A stretch of 64,000 bases of DNA from Massilia sp. Mn16-1_5. Lineage in GTDB: Bacteria > Pseudomonadota > Gammaproteobacteria > Burkholderiales > Burkholderiaceae_D. The stretch covers positions 62,001 through 126,000 of the forward strand of contig NZ_PPXQ01000014.1 of assembly GCF_004798585.1 (NCBI RefSeq). Direction: 5' to 3'. Position 1 is the first letter of the stretch. Every line of letters begins with the position of its first letter. A program made the translations under genes and the position numbers. This document shows positions 1 to 7,037 of the stretch, one piece after another. The notes under the pieces were generated by a model. That model was not told where the DNA came from. It made no database searches and worked only from the letters and a program-made list of their open reading frames with translations.

Positions 1-623
1 TTCAGCTGGGCAACCGAACGCTCTTTCTCGATCAGTTCAGCAGGCACTTGCTCCGACGACAGAGCGACCGGCTTCATCGCGGCGATGTGCATCGCGACGT
101 CCTTGCCGACCTGCTCGTCCGCGCCTTCGTATTCGACCATGACGCCGATACGGGTGCCGTGCAGGTAGGAAGCCAGCTTGCCGGTGGTGTCGAAACGCTG
201 GAAGCGGCGCACGGTCATATTTTCACCGATTTTGCCGATCAGTGCCGAACGCAGCGCGTCGAAGGTCTGGCCGCCGGCGTCCAGTTGCGACAGGGCAGCG
301 ACGTCCGCTGGGTTCTGCTCAGCAACCAGCTTGGCTGCCAGGTTGGCCATGGCCAGGAACTCGTCGTTCTTGGCGACGAAGTCGGTTTCGCTGTTGATCT
401 CGACCAGCGCGCCGACGTTGCCGGCGATGTAGGTCGCAACCACGCCTTCGGCGGTCACGCGCGACGAGGCCTTCGAGGCCTTGCCGCCCAGCTTGACGCG
501 CAGGATCTCTTCGGCACGGCCCATGTCGCCTTCGGCTTCGGTCAGGGCCTTCTTGCATTCCATCATAGGCGCATCGGTCTTCGCGCGCAGTTCACCCACC
601 ATCGCTGCAGTAATCGCTGCCAT
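1..623 (-). CDS. tsf: Elongation factor Ts, 3' end cut by window edge
   Basis: Guanine-nucleotide exchange factor that recycles EF-Tu-GDP in the cytoplasm. About 207 N-terminal residues are visible. The protein starts [20 protein letters not shown], contains the N-terminal UBA-like region and the EF-Tu-contacting motif TDFVAKN near residue 80, and runs off the left edge; the family is usually about 290 residues. The ATG at 623 is preceded by GGGAG at good spacing. It lies 150 bp downstream of rpsB on the same strand, with an intrinsic terminator-like hairpin between them, the classic rpsB-tsf arrangement. Identity is certain; only the C-terminus is missing. Confidence 0.97.
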   Translation of the reverse strand, partial: MAAITAAMVGELRAKTDAPMMECKKALTEAEGDMGRAEEILRVKLGGKASKASSRVTAEGVVATYIAGNVGALVEINSETDFVAKNDEFLAMANLAAKLVAEQNPADVAALSQLDAGGQTFDALRSALIGKIGENMTVRRFQRFDTTGKLASYLHGTRIGVMVEYEGADEQVGKDVAMHIAAMKPVALSSEQVPAELIEKERSVAQL

Positions 624-703
624 GTTTTTCTCCCAAAATGTGTTCAGTGTCGCGGATGTTCGCTAAAAACATCCACACGATAATTTCTTGCTAATTCGGT
701 GTT

Positions 704-742
704 TAAAAAAAGGGGTGCGCAGCCATGGCCCAGCACCCCTTT
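704..742 (-). terminator. Intrinsic terminator/attenuator between rpsB and tsf
   Basis: On the minus strand a 10-bp stem (733-742 paired with 709-718, AAAGGGGTGC/GCACCCCTTT) with a 14-nt loop is followed by a run of U from the A tract at 704-711. It sits 31 bp after the rpsB stop and 86 bp before the tsf start, so it probably attenuates rather than fully ends transcription into tsf. Confidence 0.85.
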
Positions 743-773
743 CTACGCGGCGAGCGTCATGCCCGCCTACGAT

Positions 774-1523
774 TTATGCCTGCTCGGAGACTTCGACGAA
801 GTCGTCGCCGCCGGCCTTGACCATCTCAACGACTTCGTTGGTGGCGTTGGCACGGCCTTCCAGGATCGCATCGGCGACGCCGCGTGCGTACAGGGTGATG
901 GCCTTCGACGAGTCGTCGTTGCCAGGGATCACGTGGGTGACGCCTTCTGGCGAGTGGTTGGTATCGACCACGCCGATGACCGGGATGCCCAGCTTGCCGG
1001 CTTCGGTGATGGCGCCCTTGTGGTAGCCGACGTCGACGACGAAGATTGCGTCAGGCACGCCGCCCAGTTCCTTGATGCCGCCGATCGACTTCTTCAGCTT
1101 TTCCATTTCGCGCGAGAACATCAGCGCTTCTTTCTTCGACAGCTTCTCGACCGAACCGTCTTCCACTTGCGCTTCCATGTCTTTCAGGCGCTTGATCGAG
1201 GTCTTGATGGTCTTGAAGTTGGTCAGCATGCCGCCCAGCCAGCGCTGGTCGACGTAAGGAACACCAGCGCGCTGGGCTTCAGCGGCGATGATGTCGCGCG
1301 CCTGGCGCTTGGTGCCGACCATCAGGATAGTGCCGCGGTTGGCCGAGATCTGCTTGATGGTTTTCATCGCATCCTGGTACATCGCCATGGTCTTTTCCAG
1401 GTTGATGATGTGGATCTTGTTGCGATGACCGAAGATGAACGGTGCCATCTTTGGGTTCCAGAAACGGGTCTGGTGGCCGAAGTGAATACCGGCTTCCAGC
1501 ATTTCGCGCATAGTAACGGACAT
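774..1523 (-). CDS. rpsB: 30S ribosomal protein S2
   Basis: Structural protein of the small ribosomal subunit, needed for S1 binding. It is 249 residues, the usual length, and starts [20 protein letters not shown]. The S2 signatures [15 protein letters not shown] and [16 protein letters not shown] are present, along with [15 protein letters not shown] in the C-terminal half. The ATG at 1523 follows a GGAG ribosome site. It is first gene of an rpsB-tsf operon with a strong sigma-70 promoter about 145 bp upstream. In Enterobacteria S2 represses its own operon through the leader; whether the long leader here does so cannot be judged from sequence alone. Confidence 0.98.
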   Translation of the reverse strand: MSVTMREMLEAGIHFGHQTRFWNPKMAPFIFGHRNKIHIINLEKTMAMYQDAMKTIKQISANRGTILMVGTKRQARDIIAAEAQRAGVPYVDQRWLGGMLTNFKTIKTSIKRLKDMEAQVEDGSVEKLSKKEALMFSREMEKLKKSIGGIKELGGVPDAIFVVDVGYHKGAITEAGKLGIPVIGVVDTNHSPEGVTHVIPGNDDSSKAITLYARGVADAILEGRANATNEVVEMVKAGGDDFVEVSEQA

Positions 1524-1666
1524 GTAATTCTCCAGGGTTAAGTCTTGAATAACGGCCAGTCACCATAAAGGCACCCTTGTCGGCCGCATTCGCGATTTGT
1601 TAAATAAATAGTCTACTCAGTGAGCAACTGAGCAACATTGCCGGACCTCAGCCCAAGCAACCCGAG

Positions 1667-1695
1667 ATTCTAGCGGGATTCAGTCCGTTTTTCAA
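1667..1695 (-). promoter_or_regulatory. Sigma-70 promoter of rpsB-tsf
   Basis: Reading the minus strand, TTGAAA (1695-1690), a 17-bp spacer and TAGAAT (1672-1667) match the sigma-70 consensus well. The predicted transcript has a leader of about 135 nt before rpsB. Together with the map promoter on the other strand this accounts for the gene-free stretch 1524-1850; I see no further gene in it. Confidence 0.75.
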
Positions 1696-1770
1696 GCGTA
1701 ACAATGTATGCGCGGCGGGTGGGACGGAACGGCCGGGCTCCTCTCTTCGGCAGGGGCAGTACGCATACCT

Positions 1771-1776
1771 TATAAT
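1771..1776 (+). promoter_or_regulatory. -10 element for map-glnD
   Basis: A perfect TATAAT lies 75 bp upstream of the map ATG. The -35 region at 17-bp spacing (around 1748-1753) is poor, so an activator or an extended contact may be needed. It is divergent from the rpsB promoter. Confidence 0.55.
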
Positions 1777-1850
1777 GTCGGCATCCTGGCCGCGCTCCGA
1801 AACACTGAAACATACGCGCCGGCCCTCACCGAACGAATACCGAACCGCTT

Positions 1851-2675
1851 ATGTCCATCTCCATCAAGACTCCGGAAGAAATCGAAGGCATGCGCCTGGC
1901 CGGCCGCCTCGGCGCCGAAGTGCTCGACTACATCACGCCTTTCGTGAAACCGGGCGTCACCACGGGCGAGCTCGACCGCCTGTGCCACGAATACATGACT
2001 AACGTGCAAGGCACCGTGCCGGCGCCGCTGAACTACGCGCCGCCCGGCTACCCGCCCTTCCCGAAAGCCGTCTGCACCTCGGTCAACGACGTGATCTGCC
2101 ACGGCATTCCCGGCGACAAGGTGCTGAAAAGCGGCGACGCCGTCAACATCGACGTCACCGTGATCACCAAGGACGGCTTCCACGGCGACAACAGCCGCAT
2201 GTTCCTGGTCGGCGAACCCTCGATCCTGGCGCGCCGCCTCTCGGAAGTGACCTATGAATGCATGTGGCTGGGCATCTCGAAGGTGAAACCGGGCGCGCAT
2301 CTGGGCGACATCGGTTTTGCAATCCAGCAGCATGCCGAAAAGAACGGTTACAGCGTGGTGCGCGAATTCTGCGGTCACGGCATCGGCAAGGTCTTCCACG
2401 AAGAGCCGCAGGTGCTGCACTACGGCAAACCCGGCACCCTGGAAAAGCTGGAGGCGGGCATGATCTTCACGATCGAGCCGATGATCAACGCCGGCCGCCG
2501 CGAGATCAAGGAAATGCCGGACGGCTGGACCATCAAGACGAAGGACCGCAGCCTCTCGGCCCAGTGGGAACACATGATCCTCGTGACCGAGACCGGCTAC
2601 GAGATCCTGACCCAATCGGCCGGCACGCCGCCACCGCCGGCGATCGTCGCCAACAAAGACGCGGTCCCGGCCTAA
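1851..2675 (+). CDS. map: Methionine aminopeptidase, type I
   Basis: Cytosolic metalloprotease that removes the initiator Met from nascent proteins after deformylation. It is 274 residues, with the pita-bread fold. The five metal ligands are visible: D101 and D113 in NIDVTVITKDGFHGDNSRMF, H176 in CGHGIGKVFHEEP, E209 in FTIEPM and E240 in QWEHM. The spacing between the two Asp is one residue longer than in E. coli MetAP. No good Shine-Dalgarno precedes the ATG, but the downstream residues MSISIKTPEEIEGMR fit family starts. glnD begins 4 bp after the stop, so the two are almost surely co-transcribed. Placement beside rpsB is common in proteobacteria. Confidence 0.97.
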   Translation: MSISIKTPEEIEGMRLAGRLGAEVLDYITPFVKPGVTTGELDRLCHEYMTNVQGTVPAPLNYAPPGYPPFPKAVCTSVNDVICHGIPGDKVLKSGDAVNIDVTVITKDGFHGDNSRMFLVGEPSILARRLSEVTYECMWLGISKVKPGAHLGDIGFAIQQHAEKNGYSVVREFCGHGIGKVFHEEPQVLHYGKPGTLEKLEAGMIFTIEPMINAGRREIKEMPDGWTIKTKDRSLSAQWEHMILVTETGYEILTQSAGTPPPPAIVANKDAVPA

Positions 2676-2679
2676 GCCC

Positions 2680-5262
2680 ATGTCCACCGCCGCGCAGCTC
2701 GAGCAGGCCCGCCCCGAACTCAAGGGCCGTCTGAAGTCCGAACGGCAAGCGCTGTTCCACGCCTTCGGCGCGGACGGCAAGCCGGAAAAGCTGCTGCGCG
2801 GCCTGCGCCAGAGCGTCGACGCCATCCTGACCGACGCCTGGCTTGCTGCGCGCCTACCCGCCAACACGGCCCTGGTCGGCGTCGGCGGCTACGGGCGCGG
2901 CGAACTCTTCCCCTATTCCGACGTCGACCTGCTGATCCTGCTCGGCGCCCCGCCGGACGCCATCACCCAGGCCAAGCTGGAAGGCCTGGTGCAGCTGCTG
3001 TGGGACCTGGGCCTGGAGATCGGGCACAGCATCCGGACCGTGGACGAATGCCTGCAGGAGTCCGCCGCCGACATCACGGTCCAGACCTCGCTGCTGGAAG
3101 CGCGCCTGGTCACAGGCGACGCCGGCCTGTTCGCCCAGCTGGAAGAACGCTACCGCGCCGCCCTCGACCCGCAAGCCTTCTTCCAGGCCAAGACCGCCGA
3201 GATGCGCCTGCGCCACGCCAAGTACGAGTACACGGCCTTCGCGCTGGAGCCGAACTGCAAGGAGAGCCCGGGCGCCCTGCGCGACCTGCAGGTGATCCTG
3301 TGGGTGGCCAAGGCGGCTGGCCTGGCGAACTCCTGGGGCCAGCTCGCCACGCGCGAACTGATCACCCAGGACGAAGCGCGCCAGCTAATGGAAAAGGAGC
3401 GCGCCTTCAAGGACATCCGCATCCGCCTGCACCTGCACACCAAGCGGCGCGAAGACCGCCTGCTGTTCGACGTGCAGACGGCGATCGCCGAATCCTTCGG
3501 TCTCACCGGAGATGCGCCCGGCCCCGGCGCGCGCCGCGCCAGCGAATACCTGATGCAGCGCTACTACTGGGCGGCCAAGACGGTCACCCAGCTGAACACC
3601 ATCCTGCTGCAGAACATCGAGGCGCGCCTGTTCCCGCAGCCGACCGTGCCGGTGCCGATCAACGATTGCTTCAATGATGTCGGCGGCTTCATCGACATCG
3701 TGCGCGACGACACCTTCGAGACCACGCCGTCCTCCATCCTGTCGATTTTCGTGACCATGACCGAGCGCCCCGAGATCAAGGGCATGACGGCGCGCACCAC
3801 GCGCGCGCTCTGGCATGCGCGCAACCTGATCGACGAGGACTTCCGCGCCGACCCGCAGAACCGCGCCAACTTCCTGCGCGTGTTGAAAGCGCCGCAAGGC
3901 CTGGTGCACGCGCTGCGCCGCATGAACGACTTCGGCGTGTTGGGGCGCTACCTGCCGAACTTCCGCAATATCGTCGGCCAGATGCAGCACGACCTGTTCC
4001 ACGTGTACACCGTGGACCAGCACATCATGATGGTGGTGCGTAACCTGCGCCGCTTCACGATGGCCGAACACGCCCACGAATACCCCTTCTGCAGCCAGCT
4101 GGTCGCCAATTTCCGCGACCGCTGGCTGCTGTACGTGGCCGCCCTCTTCCACGATATCGCCAAAGGCCGCGGCGGCGACCATTCGGAGCTGGGGAAGGAA
4201 GACGCCGCGGAGTTCTGCCGCGACCACGGCCTGAGCGAAGCGGACACCGAGCTGGTGGTCTTCCTGGTCGAGCAGCACCTGACCATGTCGCAGGTGGCGC
4301 AGAAGCAGGACCTGTCGGACCCGGACGTGATCCAGGCCTTTGCCGCCGTAGTCAAGGACGAGCGCCACCTGACCGCGCTCTACCTCTTGACCGTGGCCGA
4401 CATCCGCGGCACCAGTCCGAAAGTGTGGAATGCCTGGAAGGCCAAGCTACTGGAAGATTTGTACCGCGTCACGCTGCGCGTGCTGGGCGGCGAGCCGCAT
4501 TCGGCCGACCGCGAACTGCGCATGCGCCAGCAGGAAGCGCTGGCGACCCTGCGCCTGTTCGGCCTGCCCGCGAACGCGCACGAAGCGCTGTGGGACCAGC
4601 TCGACGTGGTCTATTTTCTCCGCCACGACGCCTCCGACATCGCCTGGCAGACGCGCTGCCTGTACGACAAGATCAAGAGCACCAGGCCGGTCGTGAAAGC
4701 GCGCCTGGCGCCGGCCGGCGCCGGCCTGCAGGTGGCTGTCTTCGTAAAAGACCAGCCCGACCTGTTCGCGCGCATCTGCAGCTACTTCGACCGCAAGAAC
4801 TTCAGCATCCTGGATGCGAAGATCCATACCACGCGGGACGGCTATGCGCTCGACAGCTTCCTCGTCACCGAAGAGAACTTCGCGCGCAACTACCGCGACA
4901 TCATCAGCTTGATCGAGCACGAGCTGTGCGAGCTCCTGACCTCGAACGCGCCGCTGCCGCCGCCGACGCGCGGGCGCCTGTCGCGCCTGTCGCGCCACTT
5001 CCCGGTCGCGCCGAGCGTGGAACTGCGCCCGGACGAGCGCGGCCAGCACTACCTGCTCTCGATCGCGGCCAACGACCGCACCGGCCTGTTGTATGCGATC
5101 GCCAACGTGCTGACGCGCTACCGCATCAACCTGCACACGGCCAAGATCATGACCCTGGGCGAGCGCGTCGAGGACGTCTTCCTGGTCGACGGCCCCAACC
5201 TGAACAACCCGCGCGTGCTGGTGCAGCTCGAAACCGAGCTGCTCGACGCGCTGGCGATCTGA
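2680..5262 (+). CDS. glnD: [Protein-PII] uridylyltransferase / uridylyl-removing enzyme
   Basis: Bifunctional nitrogen sensor: uridylylates PII (GlnB/GlnK) when glutamine is low and removes UMP when it is high. It is 860 residues, normal length. Domains in order: nucleotidyltransferase with GGYGRGE at 69-75 and the metal Asp pair D81/D83; PII-UT linker domain to about 450; HD hydrolase with the HD pair at H491-D492 in LFHDIAKGRGGDHSELG; two C-terminal ACT domains (about 700-775 and 790-860) that bind glutamine. All key residues for both activities are present. It follows map by 4 bp and depends on that promoter. Confidence 0.97.
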   Translation: MSTAAQLEQARPELKGRLKSERQALFHAFGADGKPEKLLRGLRQSVDAILTDAWLAARLPANTALVGVGGYGRGELFPYSDVDLLILLGAPPDAITQAKLEGLVQLLWDLGLEIGHSIRTVDECLQESAADITVQTSLLEARLVTGDAGLFAQLEERYRAALDPQAFFQAKTAEMRLRHAKYEYTAFALEPNCKESPGALRDLQVILWVAKAAGLANSWGQLATRELITQDEARQLMEKERAFKDIRIRLHLHTKRREDRLLFDVQTAIAESFGLTGDAPGPGARRASEYLMQRYYWAAKTVTQLNTILLQNIEARLFPQPTVPVPINDCFNDVGGFIDIVRDDTFETTPSSILSIFVTMTERPEIKGMTARTTRALWHARNLIDEDFRADPQNRANFLRVLKAPQGLVHALRRMNDFGVLGRYLPNFRNIVGQMQHDLFHVYTVDQHIMMVVRNLRRFTMAEHAHEYPFCSQLVANFRDRWLLYVAALFHDIAKGRGGDHSELGKEDAAEFCRDHGLSEADTELVVFLVEQHLTMSQVAQKQDLSDPDVIQAFAAVVKDERHLTALYLLTVADIRGTSPKVWNAWKAKLLEDLYRVTLRVLGGEPHSADRELRMRQQEALATLRLFGLPANAHEALWDQLDVVYFLRHDASDIAWQTRCLYDKIKSTRPVVKARLAPAGAGLQVAVFVKDQPDLFARICSYFDRKNFSILDAKIHTTRDGYALDSFLVTEENFARNYRDIISLIEHELCELLTSNAPLPPPTRGRLSRLSRHFPVAPSVELRPDERGQHYLLSIAANDRTGLLYAIANVLTRYRINLHTAKIMTLGERVEDVFLVDGPNLNNPRVLVQLETELLDALAI

Positions 5263-5297
5263 AACAACCTGTCTCACTTATTACTTGATCCTGACTC

Positions 5298-6044
5298 ATG
5301 ACCGAACCGCTCCGCCTCTCCAAACGAATGTCCGAACTGGGCCTGTGCTCGCGCCGCGAAGCCGATGAATGGATCGCGCGCGGCTGGGTGCGGGTGGATG
5401 GCAAGGTCGTCTCGGAGCTGGGCAGCAAGGTCCTGCCGAGCCAGCGCATCACCGTCGAGCGCCAGGCCGCGGCCGAGCAGTCCAAGCGCGTCACGGTCCT
5501 GATCAACAAGCCGGTCGGCTACGTGTCGGGCCAGGCCGAGGACGGCTACACGCCGGCCGTCGCCCTGATCAAGCCGGAAAACCGCTGGGCCGAGGATCCC
5601 TCCACCGAACAGTTCCACCCGACCCAGCTGCGTTCGCTGGTACCGGCCGGGCGCCTTGACATCGATTCCGTGGGCCTGCTGGTGCTGACCCAGGACGGCC
5701 GCATCGCCAAGCAGCTGATCGGCCAGGACACCAGCATCGACAAGGAATACCTGGTCCGCGTGGAATACACGAAGCCGGGCAAGCTGCCGGATTCGGACCT
5801 GAAAAAGCTGAACCACGGCCTCTGGATGGACGGCAAACCCCTGCTGCCGGCCAAGGTGCGCTGGCAGAACGAGGACCAGCTCAGCTTTACCCTGAAAGAA
5901 GGCAAGAAGCGCCAGATCCGCCGCATGTGCGACATGGTCGGCCTGAAAGTCGTCGGCCTGAAGCGCGTGCGCATCGGCCGCGTCAAGCTGGGCGATTTGC
6001 CGGTCGGGCAGTGGCGCTATCTGCAGCCGGACGAGCAGTTCTGA
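5298..6044 (+). CDS. rRNA pseudouridine synthase, RsuA/RluF type
   Basis: Isomerises a uridine in rRNA to pseudouridine. It is 248 residues: an N-terminal S4 RNA-binding domain (about 6-55, with the [10 protein letters not shown] signature) then a RsuA/RluB/RluF catalytic domain. The catalytic Asp lies in [17 protein letters not shown]. The C-terminal segment [20 protein letters not shown] is the family motif III. The wide spacing before GRLD and the ending [11 protein letters not shown] are most like RluF (23S rRNA U2604), but RsuA or RluB function cannot be excluded. It begins 35 bp after glnD and could be the last gene of that transcript. Confidence 0.88.
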   Translation: MTEPLRLSKRMSELGLCSRREADEWIARGWVRVDGKVVSELGSKVLPSQRITVERQAAAEQSKRVTVLINKPVGYVSGQAEDGYTPAVALIKPENRWAEDPSTEQFHPTQLRSLVPAGRLDIDSVGLLVLTQDGRIAKQLIGQDTSIDKEYLVRVEYTKPGKLPDSDLKKLNHGLWMDGKPLLPAKVRWQNEDQLSFTLKEGKKRQIRRMCDMVGLKVVGLKRVRIGRVKLGDLPVGQWRYLQPDEQF

Positions 6045-6095
6045 ACGGCGGCGCCGTTCGGGGATGGTGGCTTTACAACAGGAATAAGTTGCATT

Positions 6096-6125
6096 ACGGA
6101 ATTTTCCGTTTCCTTCTGGTATAGT
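6096..6125 (+). promoter_or_regulatory. Extended -10 promoter with adjacent palindrome
   Basis: TGGTATAGT at 6117-6125 is an extended -10 element; no convincing -35 is present. Immediately upstream, 6096-6109 is the 14-bp palindrome ACGGAATTTTCCGT, covering about -36 to -23, a position typical of an operator or activator site. It would drive the binding-protein/GGDEF-EAL pair starting at 6170. Confidence 0.5.
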
Positions 6126-6169
6126 CACGAGCTTCGCGTATTCCGCGCCGCCTCCTGCTTTTCATTACC

Positions 6170-7033
6170 ATGCGCATGTTTCGCCCAGCCGGCCTCGGGC
6201 CATTCCTGGCTGTCGCCCTGGCCGCCGTCCTTGCCGCGCCGGCCGCCGTGGCCGCCGACGCCCCGGCCTACAATTTCTCGCCGGTCAACCAGTACAACCT
6301 GAAGGTGTCCGCCAGCTTCTGGAACCCGATCGTGCGCTACGTCTCGCACAAAAGCGGCGTGCGCCTGAACCTGAAACTCGGCCGCACCTCGGCCGACACC
6401 ACCAGCTTCGTGCTCGCGCGCGAAGTCGATTTCGCCTTCACCAACCACCTGTTCAGCCCCGAGCGCATGAAGATGGGCTGGACCGTGTTCGGCCGGCGCG
6501 ATGCGGCGCCGGTCCAGGCCCAGATCGTGGTGCCCGCCGATTCGCCCGTGCACAGCCTGGCCGACCTGGCCGGCAGCACGGTCGTCTTTCCCGGTCCCGA
6601 GGCCCTGATCGCCTACAAGGTGCCCTACGCCCAGCTCCTGCGCGACAAGATCGCGGTCACCACCGTCTTTGCCGGCAACATGGATGCCGCCTTCACCCAG
6701 CTCTTCAGCGGACGCGCCAAGGCGGCCGGCGCCAATTCGCAGCTGGTGCAGAATTACGCGGCGCGCGAGAACAAGGCCTTCCGCGTGCTGTGGAGCTCGG
6801 CGCCGTTCAACGACCTGGCGCTGATGGCCTCGAACCGGGTGGCCCCAGGCCAGCTGCGCGCCGTGGCCCAGGCCTTCCTCGGCATGGACAAGGATCCGGA
6901 GGGCCGCAGGATCCTGCAGGCTGCCGGTGAACTGGTGCGTGCGCCGGAACCGGTGCGCTTCGTCGCCGCCAGCGACGCCGACTACGCGGCCTACCACCAG
7001 TTCTACCAGGCCGCGCCGGCCGAGCTGCGCTGA
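6170..7033 (+). CDS. Periplasmic PhnD-like (phosphate/phosphonate-type) substrate-binding protein
   Basis: It is 287 residues with a clear Sec signal peptide (hydrophobic core 10-28, cleavage near AVAAD), followed by a type 2 periplasmic binding fold of the PhnD/PtxB class. Family features seen are YNFSPVNQYNLKVSASFWNP near the N-terminus, GRTSADTTSFVLAREVDFAF, and SPVHSLADLAGSTVVFPGPE before a second lobe. The ligand is not deducible. No permease or ATPase gene lies nearby. Instead the gene for a membrane GGDEF-EAL protein starts 4 bp after its stop. By analogy with the NspS-MbaA pair of Vibrio cholerae, it may be a ligand-binding sensor partner rather than a transport component; that role is inference. 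No strong ribosome site precedes the ATG. Confidence 0.85.
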   Translation: MRMFRPAGLGPFLAVALAAVLAAPAAVAADAPAYNFSPVNQYNLKVSASFWNPIVRYVSHKSGVRLNLKLGRTSADTTSFVLAREVDFAFTNHLFSPERMKMGWTVFGRRDAAPVQAQIVVPADSPVHSLADLAGSTVVFPGPEALIAYKVPYAQLLRDKIAVTTVFAGNMDAAFTQLFSGRAKAAGANSQLVQNYAARENKAFRVLWSSAPFNDLALMASNRVAPGQLRAVAQAFLGMDKDPEGRRILQAAGELVRAPEPVRFVAASDADYAAYHQFYQAAPAELR

Positions 7034-7037
7034 CCTG

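Noticed and set aside
6927..7037. A longer start for the GGDEF-EAL protein inside the binding-protein gene.
   Set aside because: The extra 37 residues are Arg/Pro-rich out-of-frame translation; the ATG at 7038 follows the stop at normal coupling distance.
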